Part shown: positions 15,063 through 24,200 of the stretch, piece by piece | Layout of the letters: each line of letters opens with the position of its first letter | How positions within the stretch are numbered: position 1 is the stretch's first letter | From: Asticcacaulis sp. ZE23SCel15 | Lineage (GTDB): Bacteria > Pseudomonadota > Alphaproteobacteria > Caulobacterales > Caulobacteraceae | Direction of reading: 5' to 3' | Assembly: GCF_030505395.1 (NCBI RefSeq) | Contig: NZ_CP130044.1 | Coordinates: 3,023,001 to 3,087,000, forward strand | Length of the DNA stretch: 64,000 nt | Translations under genes and position numbers: made by a program | The notes under the pieces: generated by a model | Told to the model about the DNA's origin: nothing | What the model saw: the letters and a program-made list of their open reading frames with translations, nothing else | Database searches by the model: none

Positions 15063-18000
15063 CTAGGCCCCATTCGTCCATCTGAATGAGCAAATCCATC
15101 TCAAGACAAAAGCTTCAGCCTGAGTAGGTGTCACTAAGACCCCATCACTCCAAGTTTCATCTATTCGCTTTTGGACTTTGCAGGCTTTGGGCGGCGAGAC
15201 GGATTTCCATTTCTCCTTAGAAGCAACGAGGAAGGATGTCGCGGCATCTACTTCTCCTCTGATTAAGAGCAGTTCGCCAATCCATTGTCGAATATATGCT
15301 TGGTTTTCCTGATCATTATCGTAAATTCCAGAGTCGATGATCTGAGCAGATTTTTGGTAACAAATTAACGCTGGATCAACTTGTCCCATGAGTTGGAAAC
15401 AACGACCAACATTGCCGTAAAATGCCCCCCCCCTGTCCTTGTCATAGGTGGTAGGGCTCAGCACCTCATCGACTTCCGAGCCGTGAAGAAAGTATTGCAG
15501 AGCTAGGTCGACCGCGCCCGAATCCCGTTGGGCCAGCGCCAGATTATGATCCGACGAATATTCCGTATCCACACCGCTATTTTTCTTCAGGTCGGCGCCA
15601 TCACTTCCCCATTTAATGGCGGACAGATTGTCCCCTGACATCCAATACATGTAAGTCTGCATGTCACAGTAATTGATGTACCTCGCATCCTTGCCATCCA
15701 AGGTGAGCTCATAATTCTCGATAGCTGATCGTGCGTCATCCAGCCTACCAACGTTGACCAAGCTACGGTGAAGCTCTGTGAACACTAAATCGAAATACTG
15801 ATGCTTTCTCCACTCGTCGACATTGATTGCATTTAATAATTTCTGCGTGACCCTAATAAATTCTGACGGTGAGGCGCTCCTACGGATCGCCCATCTTATT
15901 TCCTGAAGGCGCTCAAATGCCTGGGAGAAATGGCCCGCGTTGACACAAAGCTCCGCCCCTTCAATCCAGTGCTTTACTGTGGAGTACGAAGGACGTTTAT
16001 CCAGCTCCGACCTGTGTGTCCCGAAGAAGGCCGCATAGAACGAGAGAATAGTATCAATATACCAGACGCGGTCAGCGCGCTTGAATGTCTTGTGAATGAA
16101 GGCGCGAATTACAGGATGGAGCTCAAACCGCTCTTCGTCATCGTCGGTCTTCTTGACGACGACTAGATTAAGGTCTCTTAGAACGCGAACAGCTTTGCTC
16201 ATCTGATTAAAATTGATCTTGGACCGGAGGTAGTCCGCCAGTTGCAGCACCGAAACCGGCCTCAAAGTCTCAGCCAACGCCTGCAAAACCATCTGTTCCC
16301 GGTCCCGTAAACTAAGCCAGATCGAGCGCAAAGTAGCATCCGGAATTTCACCGGAACCCGACGAGATATTTCGGAGAAGGTCTTCCAACTTGACAGCGGG
16401 CGCTCGCTTCGCCACCTGAGCAGCAAGCAAATCGAGCCAGAATGCGTGCCCGCCCGTTGTTTCATGCGCCTTCTCTGCGAGAGCGACTGAAACTTTAGCC
16501 CCCCGCAGATCAAACAGTTCTCGAGCGGCGTCTAAATCTAAGCCCTCCAGCCGTTTTGTAAAGATGTCTTGATCATCGTAAGTCAGCGCGGGTCGGCATG
16601 TGAATACTAAGGTAGCGCTCGACTTATTCGCAAGAAACCTCTCGACGAATGCCCCGGCTGCACCGACAAGCGCCCGCAATTCAAGATCCACATAATGGTC
16701 GACATTGTCGAAAACGATGAGAATTCGTAGGTCTTGTGTCAGGTTGCAGAACAAGTCAGCCAGCACCTCAATTGACTGCTTGGATAGTTCCGCGCTTGAT
16801 ACGCGACCATCGTTGAGGGCCTCGATCAAGTACAGTACATGGTCTTCAAAAGTTTCGCTTTGCTCTTTGCAGTCTCGCCATACGCGATGATCGTAACGGC
16901 GGTCCGTATTCTCACTTCCCATCAAACTCGCGGCCAACGCCGATTTACCCTGACCGCCTATACCCGTTATGTAGGCAACGCGATATTTTCCATCCTCCAA
17001 TTCCTTCAAATCGTCGGATCGTCCGACATAGTAATCTAGGACGGGGGGCTGATCATCCTCGAAGATTAAAAGCGAGACGAGCTTCTGACTGGCGCTGATC
17101 TTTTCTCTCAAAAAAATAGCAGGCGCCTCTTCGGCATCCGTATCTGCATCCACTTCCGAAGGGTCTGGTCGCAGGGGCAATGGCCGCGTAGGAACCATGG
17201 GGGTCTCAATATTCGCCCATCCCCGCTCCAACGCGGGCAGAAAATCGTGGCAATCAATTCCTCCGTAGAAAGAAATCCGCCCACGGTCGAGACCAGGCCG
17301 CAAATATTCGAGCAATTGTGTTCGGATCTGAGGCACTGCGTCACGGAAACACCAGATGATTTCTGGATACGCGCTATCATCGAGAACGACTTCGACTAAA
17401 GCTTGGGTGAACGCATCGTCCCACCCCCCGTAAGCGAGCACGACAACTATCTGATTTCGCAGCAAATTTGCTAAGGAAGACCGCAGTTGGGGGCGTTTTT
17501 GGTTCAATTGTTTAGGAGTGTGCAGCGTATCGGCCCCATACCAATATCCGTGCAAGTGGACGATATGAGCGCCGTCCCCGTTGGTAAGCGCGAGATTCCC
17601 GTCTCTATGAAGCGTTGTGCGGAAGGAGGTTCCCCCAGCTCTAGATACCGCAATGCTGATCAACGGATCGAAATTGGTTGTTAGTATTGTTTTTCCAAAT
17701 CGGTTTGGAAAGCCAACAGCTAGTTTTCCCAAAGCTTCAACACCGCTCGTAAGCGCCCATCCATTGGCATCCACCTCAAAAGCTCGACATGCGTCTTCAG
17801 ATGTAGCAGCATCAATGGCGTAATCCGAACCGGTCGAATCGGCACTCAAACGGGCCAGTGCTACGGCTTTCCGAATGACCAGATTGGCGGCTTGAGGTCC
17901 GCGACGCCCAAGCAGAAAGTGAAACGCGTCTTGGTATTTATTCTCACTTCCCGCGATGAACCTTGCAAGTTCATCTCTTTGGGTGTCGGCAAAATCACTT

Positions 18001-18191
18001 GAAATAAGGTCTATTATTCCAGCGACACCCGGAATGCCTTTCTTTCCAGCATGCTGGGGGGCTGTTAGAGCCGAGCCTACAACAAATACTATCTGACGGT
18101 CAGAGTTGGAGATTCCGTTGGTTAGCCGCTCGATAAGAGCTGCCTGATCGTAATAATCAGTTTCGTCAGATAATGTTGTAAAGTCTGTCAC
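15063..18191 (-). CDS. SIR2-STAND (NB-ARC)-TPR protein, probable anti-phage sensor-effector
   Basis: A 1042-residue three-part protein. Residues about 30-315 form a SIR2-like domain: TTNFDPLI (Asn173, Asp175) and HLHG (His214) match the conserved Asn, Asp and His of NAD-cleaving SIR2 defence domains, while the usual glycine-rich start appears as VFVVGSALTAP. Residues about 390-700 are a STAND/NB-ARC ATPase with Walker A GIGGQGKSA (410-418), Walker B LRILIVFDNVDHY (488-500) and a TCRP sensor, then a winged-helix-like part. The C-terminus has TPR-like helices. Known relatives (Avs5, DSR, Thoeris ThsA) deplete NAD on phage sensing and stop cell growth. Translation starts at GTG 18191 after AGAAG. 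The gene is AT-richer than its surroundings, and no partner gene is obvious. Confidence 0.82.
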   Translation of the reverse strand: MTDFTTLSDETDYYDQAALIERLTNGISNSDRQIVFVVGSALTAPQHAGKKGIPGVAGIIDLISSDFADTQRDELARFIAGSENKYQDAFHFLLGRRGPQAANLVIRKAVALARLSADSTGSDYAIDAATSEDACRAFEVDANGWALTSGVEALGKLAVGFPNRFGKTILTTNFDPLISIAVSRAGGTSFRTTLHRDGNLALTNGDGAHIVHLHGYWYGADTLHTPKQLNQKRPQLRSSLANLLRNQIVVVLAYGGWDDAFTQALVEVVLDDSAYPEIIWCFRDAVPQIRTQLLEYLRPGLDRGRISFYGGIDCHDFLPALERGWANIETPMVPTRPLPLRPDPSEVDADTDAEEAPAIFLREKISASQKLVSLLIFEDDQPPVLDYYVGRSDDLKELEDGKYRVAYITGIGGQGKSALAASLMGSENTDRRYDHRVWRDCKEQSETFEDHVLYLIEALNDGRVSSAELSKQSIEVLADLFCNLTQDLRILIVFDNVDHYVDLELRALVGAAGAFVERFLANKSSATLVFTCRPALTYDDQDIFTKRLEGLDLDAARELFDLRGAKVSVALAEKAHETTGGHAFWLDLLAAQVAKRAPAVKLEDLLRNISSGSGEIPDATLRSIWLSLRDREQMVLQALAETLRPVSVLQLADYLRSKINFNQMSKAVRVLRDLNLVVVKKTDDDEERFELHPVIRAFIHKTFKRADRVWYIDTILSFYAAFFGTHRSELDKRPSYSTVKHWIEGAELCVNAGHFSQAFERLQEIRWAIRRSASPSEFIRVTQKLLNAINVDEWRKHQYFDLVFTELHRSLVNVGRLDDARSAIENYELTLDGKDARYINYCDMQTYMYWMSGDNLSAIKWGSDGADLKKNSGVDTEYSSDHNLALAQRDSGAVDLALQYFLHGSEVDEVLSPTTYDKDRGGAFYGNVGRCFQLMGQVDPALICYQKSAQIIDSGIYDNDQENQAYIRQWIGELLLIRGEVDAATSFLVASKEKWKSVSPPKACKVQKRIDETWSDGVLVTPTQAEAFVLRWICSFRWTNGA

Positions 18192-18236
18192 AATTCTTCT
18201 AGCTTTTTTATTTTTCCGTTACCTTATAGTACCCGC

Positions 18237-18252
18237 TGCGCGCGAGCGCGCA
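18237..18252. promoter_or_regulatory. GC-rich palindrome upstream of the SIR2-STAND gene
   Basis: TGCGCGC (18237-18243) and GCGCGCA (18246-18252) are exact inverted repeats with a two-base centre, 46 bases before the GTG start of the SIR2-STAND gene, next to a TATAGT-like -10 region (about 18225-18231, seen on either strand as TATAGT/ACTATA). It is a candidate operator or transcription-stalling hairpin in the leader. Confidence 0.35.
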
Positions 18253-18524
18253 ATACCTTTACTGTGGGCCAAGCTCGGCAACCGCTGTACCTAGCGTACA
18301 ATAAAGTCCGCCTCATGATGTCGGCCGAGCAGTGCCTTGAGAAACTCATGATCCTCAGCATCGAAGGATGGCGCTCAGTCAGTATTTGTGTAGGTCACAA
18401 CGATTTAGGCCCGAGGGCAGCGCGACCACTTCGAACAGACGTTCTCGTTGCGGTGTTAACAGCGGACAATAAGGCGCTTCCGTCGCGGACCTGCATTGCT
18501 CAATGGATATGGCTCGAAGCGGCC

Positions 18525-18926
18525 ATGTCAATTCTTTCGATTGCGGCGCCAGTCTGGTTCGCTTGGTTGTCAACGCGGCAAATTGGCCAGCGCTTCAAGC
18601 TTGCGGAAGATTACGGGTTCAAAGCAGCGGTTGCGCAAGCCTATGAGGGGTATCGAAAGGAAGCGGTGAGGCTAGATCCTCAGCTTGAGGCTCGATTGTT
18701 CGGTTCAGCGCTTGATCGATTGGAAGAACCGCCATCCAGGTTCCTTCCTCATGTCGATCATAATAGTCCTTACGAAGCGCTCCTGGAATCGACCGGATTC
18801 CAGCGCGCACTCGAAAAGTTGCCAAACCTTCGCGAAACCATGCAGGCAGTTCTGGACAAGGTGTCGGCAAATGACGCTAGTGTAGTGGCTAGGGTGTCGA
18901 CTTCTGTCAGAGCACAGGATGAGTAA
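18525..18926 (+). pseudogene. Truncated membrane-anchored coiled-coil protein remnant (3' part)
   Basis: The frame from 18264 to 18926 is open, but only its last 140 or so residues look like a real protein: a short hydrophobic segment (SILSIAAPVWFAWL) followed by RQIGQRFKLAEDYGFKA and VAQAYEGYRKEAVRLDPQLEARLFGSALDRLEE. These motifs resemble the C-terminal end of larger proteobacterial membrane proteins of unknown function (from memory). The long N-terminal part expected before the membrane segment is absent, and the upstream residues look random, with no ribosome-binding site. I read it as the 3' remnant of a gene cut during insertion or deletion next to the SIR2 locus; translation of a short protein from ATG 18525 cannot be excluded. 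Confidence 0.5.
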
Positions 18927-19610
18927 TCCGATCAGTTCGATGGCAAGTCGTTGATGTTCAATATGGCAGGGTGATGATATACACCTTGCCAACAATCTAA
19001 GCACGCCTTCAGGCTTGCAGGAGTTGTCAAGAAAACGGGTGTCGTTAACGGCCAATGTAGCTACACGAGATACGGTCGAATCCGCCCCTCAACTTTAGCG
19101 TCGAGTCAAATCGTATGTATTTTACTTGGAGATTCCGAACGCGGCCACCAAACCAACATTCTTCAGTATGTGATATGTGCGTGAAGTGAAGGTGCGGCCA
19201 CCATCCTAGAATTGCCGCAAATTAAATTTTCCAAAGCCGGCCAAGCCATCGCCATGTCCGCTTTTTGAGCGCTTAGATAGGGTGCCAATGTCTCCTTCGG
19301 GCCAAAACCAGCAATACTCATTATTGACCGTGCCTGTCTGGCACCGCTCTAAACTTTGATTCAACGCGTTCGAAGCCGATTTAACTTGCAAAATACAAGC
19401 TATCCAAAATCAACATCCAAACACTTTTGCAAATTAGTAAGATCAAGAGACGAATCACGTCGCTATTGACGACTTCGGAATCGAACCCAGCACGAAAATA
19501 ATCGTGGGGGTATCAAGAGGGATGCTGCCAAAATTGACTGCCAATATATTCTTTTAATTCAATTGCCTAACTGTCGCATGCAATTCCTGCAACCGCACCA
19601 TTTTCCTTGA
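18927..19610. other. Long AT-rich stretch without recognisable genes
   Basis: About 680 bases between the truncated remnant and tonB. Only short open frames occur (the best is 61 codons on the minus strand at 19206-19391, without ribosome-binding site or family features). A 10-base direct repeat GCGGCCACCA occurs at 19141-19150 and 19194-19203. It looks like decayed accessory DNA at the right edge of the SIR2 segment, plus whatever terminates tonB. Confidence 0.55.
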
Positions 19611-20354
19611 TCAATTTTGAAGACTGAACTCAAGCTCAGTTGTCATTTCCACTACATCACCCTTGACGTCTTTTGGGGGTTTGGGCATGGGCTCCGCGCG
19701 CTTTAGTACATCCAAGGCTTCACGATCAAAGGCTGCAATCCCGGACGATTTTACCACACGGCTCGACAAGACACGTCCCTGTCGATCAAGGGTGAAGCTG
19801 ATTATGACTCCCCCCTCCTGACGCAGACGTTTGGCACCGCGCGGATAGGTTTTATGTCTCTCAATCCAGGTCCGCACCTGCGCCATGTAGGACTTGGTGT
19901 GGCTACGTCCTGAACTGGCTACGGCAGGCAGGGTGCTCGATGCTGCGGGCTGACTTGTTGTCACATATGTCGGGGCCACCTGATTTCCTGAAGTCTGCTC
20001 AGGCGCGTTACCCGGACCATCATCGTTCAATGAAGTTGCACCGACGTCAGGTCCGCTGGCTACATCCACAGGGGTTGATTTGATTGAAACCGGTGCAACT
20101 GAGTTTGGCGACGGGGCAGTCTTAGCTGCGTCTTCGGGCGAGGCTTCGGTTGCGCTGTTATCAGGCGCATCCGCCCCCTCTGCCGCATCAGTCACATCAA
20201 ATTCAGGGGCAACCATAGTGATAGTTATTCCGCCGTCATCCAGCACCGTCAGATCAGGCTTTGGTGACAACCAAAGCGCCATAGCGAGTAAGCCTCCGTT
20301 CATTAGAACGGAGGCTCCTACGGCCAGAACGTGAGTTCTTATCGACGCAGACAT
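19611..20354 (-). CDS. tonB: TonB family energy-transducing protein
   Basis: A 247-residue TonB-like protein: cytoplasmic start, one membrane anchor at about 8-29, a long low-complexity periplasmic linker rich in Ala, Pro, Ser, Thr and Asp (about 50-155), and a C-terminal TonB domain (YPRGAKRLRQEGGVIISFTL, then GRVLSSRVVKSSG and FDREALDVLKRAEPMPKPP). The linker is less Pro-Glu/Pro-Lys rich than in E. coli TonB. It transmits inner-membrane energy to outer-membrane receptors. It starts six bases after the receptor gene at 20361 ends, so it is a dedicated TonB transcribed with that receptor. No exbB or exbD is seen nearby. Confidence 0.88.
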   Translation of the reverse strand: MSASIRTHVLAVGASVLMNGGLLAMALWLSPKPDLTVLDDGGITITMVAPEFDVTDAAEGADAPDNSATEASPEDAAKTAPSPNSVAPVSIKSTPVDVASGPDVGATSLNDDGPGNAPEQTSGNQVAPTYVTTSQPAASSTLPAVASSGRSHTKSYMAQVRTWIERHKTYPRGAKRLRQEGGVIISFTLDRQGRVLSSRVVKSSGIAAFDREALDVLKRAEPMPKPPKDVKGDVVEMTTELEFSLQN

Positions 20355-20360
20355 TGAGGA

Positions 20361-22541
20361 TTAGAATGTCTTGCCGACGCTGAGCTTCACCGTTCTGCCT
20401 TCCGCGGGCAGGGAGGATAGATGCCGTTGGAAATATTCATCGCCGATATTATCGACGCTTAAGCGCACATCCACACCGCGCAGCACGGCCTCGCCCTGCG
20501 GCTTCCAGACGGCATAGAGGCTGTGGATATTATAGTCGTCGGTCGTGTCGGTGACTGCGCCGGTTGTGGCATTATATTTGTACGCTTCTTTGGCGAACTC
20601 ACCGCGCCAGCCCAGTGTCAGGTTCCACGACGGGATGACATAACCGGCATTGAGCGTCAGTTCATCAGCAGGGATAGTATTAAGCGGAATGATTGGTTTG
20701 GGCAGACCCGCACTGGTGAGTCCGGTGCGATCCTCGCCATCCACAATAGATAAGGCCGCACGAGTGAAGAACCGGCGGGTGGCATATTCCGCCTCAAGCT
20801 CAACCCCTTCATAGCGGGCCTTACCGAAGTTCTGGAAATAGTAATCTCCGGGACTGCCCCGGGCGATCAGATTGTCGACATCGTTGCGGAACACCGTCAC
20901 CTTGGCGTGGAACTTGTCACGATCGGCAAACAGGCTGTCAAAGGCCACAGCACCACCGACTTCGATATTATCGGATTCTTCGTTATGCAGGTTGAGGTTG
21001 GCTGGCTGCTGAGTCAGGGGCGTGCCTGCAACCGCCGAATAGATTTCATCCAGCACGGGCATACGCACGGTGCGCGACACCGACCCGAACAGATTGAAAT
21101 TGTCGTTGAGGCTATAAAGCACCGCGATCTTCGGCGACACGCCAGTGTCCTCAACCAACTCCGGTTTCGTTTGGGTGGCGATCAGGTAATCCAACTCCAG
21201 CTTGACCCGGTCCACGCGCACGCCGGGGATGATGGTCAGTTTTTCTTTCCAGATAAACTCGCCCTGAATGAAGGCGCTGTAGCGGGTCAGGTCGCCTTCC
21301 GGGTGGGTGGTGGCACCCGGATTGATATAGCTGCCGTCCTGACGGTAGCGAGGGTTGCGGCGTTCCTGCTTATAGGTTTGCAGGCCCGTCGTCACAAAGG
21401 CGTTCCAGTCCGGTCCGAAGGTCAAGGTCGAGGTGTTTTCCAGCCGCCCCTGCACGGTTTTATAGACGTAGGATGAATTATAGCCGACGCCATTGGGGCT
21501 GAACCCAGCGTTTTCGGTCTGATCGACCTGCATGTTGGAATAGGCGAACTGCGCCTTCACATCCAGCCAGTCATTGCCTTCAAACGCATTGTCGTAGCCG
21601 ACAATATAGCTTTCGTTTTCGGTTTTGCGGCGTACCGGCGTGGTCGCGAACGCTTCGGCCTGATCATAGACCTGATAGGAATCGTTCTGCCAGTTTTCGG
21701 CCGACGCCCACACGCTGTGGCTCTTGTCGCCACCCACATAATAACGCGCCTTGGCCAGCACGGAATCGCCTTCCGCCTTGGATGGGACTACCACATCGCC
21801 GTTGCCATCAGTATAGTCATCACTGACCCGCGACGACAGACTGAGCAACAGATCAAGGTTGTCGGTCGGACGCCCCGCTATGATCACCGACCCGGCGCGG
21901 GCATCTGCATTGGATTCCCCGCTGCCTTTTACGCGCACCATCAGGCGGTCATCGCCGCGTAGGAAATCCGAGGCATCCTTGGTCTGGAAATTGATCACAC
22001 CCGCCAGAGCGCCTGCACCGTAAAGGGTTGAGGACGACGGCCCGCGCAGCACTTCGACGCGCTTATAAAGCTCTGGCTCCGAGAAGAAGCCGCCCATGCG
22101 GTACTGCTCGAAAAACTTTGAGACGCCATCGACATTGATCAGGATGCGGCTGTCGGAATCGGCCACACCCGTGCCCATGCCGCGGATGTTAAAGCCCTGC
22201 CCCAGACCGCTGACGCCGCCGACCGCCGACACGCCCGGAATCCCTTCCAGCAGGTCGCCGATGGTCGAGGCCTGAGCGTTGTCGATGTCTTCCTGATCAA
22301 GCGTGGTGACCGACTGCGGCGTATCGATAGCGACCTTATCGACGCCGGTCGAGACCACAATCTTACCCAGCGACAGTTGCGAGACCGCGCCGTCGTCCTG
22401 TTCTGTGCCGGTATCGGTTTTGGAATCGGCATCCTGCGCCAAAGCGGCGGGTGCTGCGACCTGCCCCCCCGCTGCCAGCGCTAACGCCAATCCCAAAACC
22501 GATACACTTACGCCCCCACGGCGCCCTGAAAACTTCGACAT
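20361..22541 (-). CDS. TonB-dependent iron/siderophore or haem-type receptor
   Basis: A 726-residue TonB-dependent receptor. ATG 22541 has AAGGAG eight bases upstream and is preferred over GTG 22550. The signal peptide ends near ALAQDA; KIVVSTGVDK is the TonB box, followed by a plug with QGFNIRGMGTG and KRVEVLRGPSSSTLYGAGALAGVINF. The barrel ends in VKLSVGKTF with the C-terminal Phe needed for assembly. A Fur-box-like site lies about 120 bases upstream, and its own TonB follows, so it is probably iron-regulated. The neighbouring DUF4198 and EF-hand genes are often found with metal or haem receptors. The exact ligand (ferric siderophore, haem or another metal complex) is not evident. Confidence 0.9.
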   Translation of the reverse strand: MSKFSGRRGGVSVSVLGLALALAAGGQVAAPAALAQDADSKTDTGTEQDDGAVSQLSLGKIVVSTGVDKVAIDTPQSVTTLDQEDIDNAQASTIGDLLEGIPGVSAVGGVSGLGQGFNIRGMGTGVADSDSRILINVDGVSKFFEQYRMGGFFSEPELYKRVEVLRGPSSSTLYGAGALAGVINFQTKDASDFLRGDDRLMVRVKGSGESNADARAGSVIIAGRPTDNLDLLLSLSSRVSDDYTDGNGDVVVPSKAEGDSVLAKARYYVGGDKSHSVWASAENWQNDSYQVYDQAEAFATTPVRRKTENESYIVGYDNAFEGNDWLDVKAQFAYSNMQVDQTENAGFSPNGVGYNSSYVYKTVQGRLENTSTLTFGPDWNAFVTTGLQTYKQERRNPRYRQDGSYINPGATTHPEGDLTRYSAFIQGEFIWKEKLTIIPGVRVDRVKLELDYLIATQTKPELVEDTGVSPKIAVLYSLNDNFNLFGSVSRTVRMPVLDEIYSAVAGTPLTQQPANLNLHNEESDNIEVGGAVAFDSLFADRDKFHAKVTVFRNDVDNLIARGSPGDYYFQNFGKARYEGVELEAEYATRRFFTRAALSIVDGEDRTGLTSAGLPKPIIPLNTIPADELTLNAGYVIPSWNLTLGWRGEFAKEAYKYNATTGAVTDTTDDYNIHSLYAVWKPQGEAVLRGVDVRLSVDNIGDEYFQRHLSSLPAEGRTVKLSVGKTF

Positions 22542-22601
22542 GCCCCACACTCCTTGAAAATCGACGCCTCTAACGTAACGTCACACAAATCAGATTAAAA
22601 T

Positions 22602-22616
22602 TGCGATTAATTCGCA
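22602..22616. promoter_or_regulatory. TGCGA-N5-TCGCA palindrome before the iron receptor
   Basis: TGCGA (22602-22606) and TCGCA (22612-22616) flank TTAAT, about 60 bases upstream of the receptor start, within a run of three TTAA motifs (22595, 22607, 22617). The TTAA spacings are 8 and 6 bases, not the 7 expected for a Caulobacter CtrA site. It could be an operator of the leftward receptor operon. Confidence 0.3.
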
Positions 22617-22663
22617 TTAACGGCGTGATAGGCGTGCAAACCACCCCTGTCAAGCCACTTGCA

Positions 22664-22682
22664 AATAATAATAATTCTCATT
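22664..22682. promoter_or_regulatory. Fur-box-like site in the divergent iron promoter
   Basis: AATAATAATAATTCTCATT agrees with the 19-base Fur consensus (GATAATGATAATCATTATC) at about 13 positions, including both AATAAT-type half-sites on the left. It lies between the leftward receptor-tonB pair and the rightward DUF4198/EF-hand pair, so one site could control both under iron sufficiency. Confidence 0.6.
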
Positions 22683-22745
22683 AGTAGAAAGTGATAATTC
22701 AGCCACGCCCGAATTATTCAGCGTCGCAAACGAAAAGGAAACCTG

Positions 22746-23549
22746 ATGTCAAAACCCTTATGGCTCAAAGCCAGCCCTCTGTTTTTTATAGGCTTAATGG
22801 CCAGTTCAGCCCTGGCCCACTCCCCCTATCTGCGTCCAAACCACTTCACGCCGGATAAGGCCCGCAAGCATGTCACCGTCGAAGCCTCGTTTGCGGAAGG
22901 CCAGATCAGGCCAGATGTCGCTATGAAATCGGACGCCTTTAACCTCACGGCCCCTGATGGCGCGACCACGCCCCTGACCCCGGCGGCGATCTTGAAAGAC
23001 GCGGTTCTGCTTGAGCCCGCCCTGCCTGTTGAGGGCACCTACCGCATCTCATCGGGAGTGCGTACCGGCCGCGTCGCCAAGGCCACGATAAAGGACGGCA
23101 AGGTCGTCTTTGGCGAAGGCCCCGCCTCAGCTCCGAAAGCGGGTGATAAGGTCGTCGATGTCCAGAGCCTGACGCGCGCCGATGTCTATGTCACCAAGGG
23201 CGCGCCCACGACCGGCGCCTACGCCAAGCCGCAAACCGGTGTGGCTATCCAGCCCGTCACCGCGCCCAATGACGCCTATGCCAATGAACCTTTCAGCTTT
23301 GCTGTGCTCAATTCCGGTAAGCCGGTGGCCAGTGAAGATATCGAAATCGTCCGTGACGGCGAAATCTACGAAGCTAAGAAAGCGGCCCCTTTACACCTGA
23401 AAACCGGTGCCGACGGCACGGCCCGCTTCACGCCTTCGAAAACCGGCGTCTACCTCATTCAGGTGCGCGTCCGAAGCCAAAGCCCTGACCGCGCCGATCT
23501 GTGGCTGTCGGAAACCGCCACCCTCACCCTCGAAGTTCTGCCTCAATAG
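22746..23549 (+). CDS. DUF4198 periplasmic protein
   Basis: A 267-residue secreted protein: signal peptide 1-24 ending SALA, mature N-terminus HSPYLRPNHF. An early His after the signal peptide and beta-sandwich segments are typical of DUF4198, a family linked to periplasmic metal handling (NikK-like proteins) and often found beside TonB-dependent receptors. The last part (GADGTARFTPSKTGVYLIQV) is the recognisable Ig-like end of the family. AAGGAAACCTG precedes the start. Divergent from the receptor across the Fur-like site, so probably induced by the same signal. The metal is not known. Confidence 0.8.
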   Translation: MSKPLWLKASPLFFIGLMASSALAHSPYLRPNHFTPDKARKHVTVEASFAEGQIRPDVAMKSDAFNLTAPDGATTPLTPAAILKDAVLLEPALPVEGTYRISSGVRTGRVAKATIKDGKVVFGEGPASAPKAGDKVVDVQSLTRADVYVTKGAPTTGAYAKPQTGVAIQPVTAPNDAYANEPFSFAVLNSGKPVASEDIEIVRDGEIYEAKKAAPLHLKTGADGTARFTPSKTGVYLIQVRVRSQSPDRADLWLSETATLTLEVLPQ

Positions 23550-23563
23550 CATTGGATAAAGTC

Positions 23564-24058
23564 ATGAAATTAATTGGTAAAATTGCCATCGTCACCACAC
23601 TTGCCATCGCCGGTCAGGCAATGGCCGCCTCCCATTCGACCACCACCTTCATTGAAGAACAGGACACTAATAAAGACGGAATCGTAACTCTGGCGGAATT
23701 TGATGCCGAACGCGCCGCGCATTTCAAGGTCATGGATGCTGACGGCAATGACACCCTGTCAGAGGCAGAGTATGTCGGTGAATACGAAACACGTCTGAAC
23801 ACACAGCTTAAGTCGGTCACCGACGTTGAAAAGAAAAAAGAGCAATACCAGCGCCAGATGCGTCAGGCCAAGGTGCGCTTTGGTGTGCTCGATAAGGACA
23901 AGGACGCCAAAATCGCCTTCGCGGAATTTCAGGCGTCCGGCCACGCCATGTTTAACCGCCACGACGCCGACAAGGACAACACCATCACCACCAAAGACGT
24001 GGAAATCCTGACCCAGCAAAAGAAAGACAAAAAGGGCGACGATTTCGTCAATCCGTAA
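23564..24058 (+). CDS. Secreted EF-hand calcium-binding protein
   Basis: A 164-residue exported protein: signal peptide 1-21 ending QAMA, then four EF-hand-like loops (DTNKDGIVTLAEF, DADGNDTLSEAEY, DKDKDAKIAFAEF, DADKDNTITTKDV) in two pairs. Loop residues at positions 1, 3, 5 and 12 are mostly acidic or polar as required; the third loop has Ala at the usual Gly position. The start at 23564 is chosen because it begins the signal peptide; upstream residues overlap the DUF4198 gene in another frame. It lies 14 bases after that gene and likely shares its promoter. It ends in a clear terminator. A periplasmic calcium- or metal-binding role is inferred. Confidence 0.85.
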   Translation: MKLIGKIAIVTTLAIAGQAMAASHSTTTFIEEQDTNKDGIVTLAEFDAERAAHFKVMDADGNDTLSEAEYVGEYETRLNTQLKSVTDVEKKKEQYQRQMRQAKVRFGVLDKDKDAKIAFAEFQASGHAMFNRHDADKDNTITTKDVEILTQQKKDKKGDDFVNP

Positions 24059-24071
24059 TATGCCCTGAACC

Positions 24072-24096
24072 GGCCTGCGTCCCTGTGGCGCAGGCC
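24072..24096 (+). terminator. Terminator hairpin after the EF-hand gene
   Basis: GGCCTGCG (24072-24079) and CGCAGGCC (24089-24096) form a perfect 8-base stem with a 9-base loop, 13 bases after the stop codon. Only a weak A/T stretch (AAAGTCT) follows. Confidence 0.65.
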
Positions 24097-24200
24097 AAAG
24101 TCTCCGTAGCTCACATTTTCTTTATGTGCGCACACGCCGCATCGCATCTTAAAATAATCAGGCGTAAGCTACAGTTCATTATAACCTATGGGAGACGACT

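Noticed and set aside
19206-19391. A 61-codon open frame on the minus strand
   Set aside because: No ribosome-binding site, no recognisable motif, and it lies in AT-rich decayed DNA.
19470-19500. A possible tRNA 3' end (TTCGATTCC-like stretch on the minus strand) that could be an attachment site
   Set aside because: The flanking bases do not form a T-stem or acceptor stem, so there is no support for a tRNA or tRNA fragment.
22595-22620. CtrA-type cell-cycle site (TTAA-N7-TTAA)
   Set aside because: The three TTAA motifs are spaced by 8 and 6 bases, not 7.
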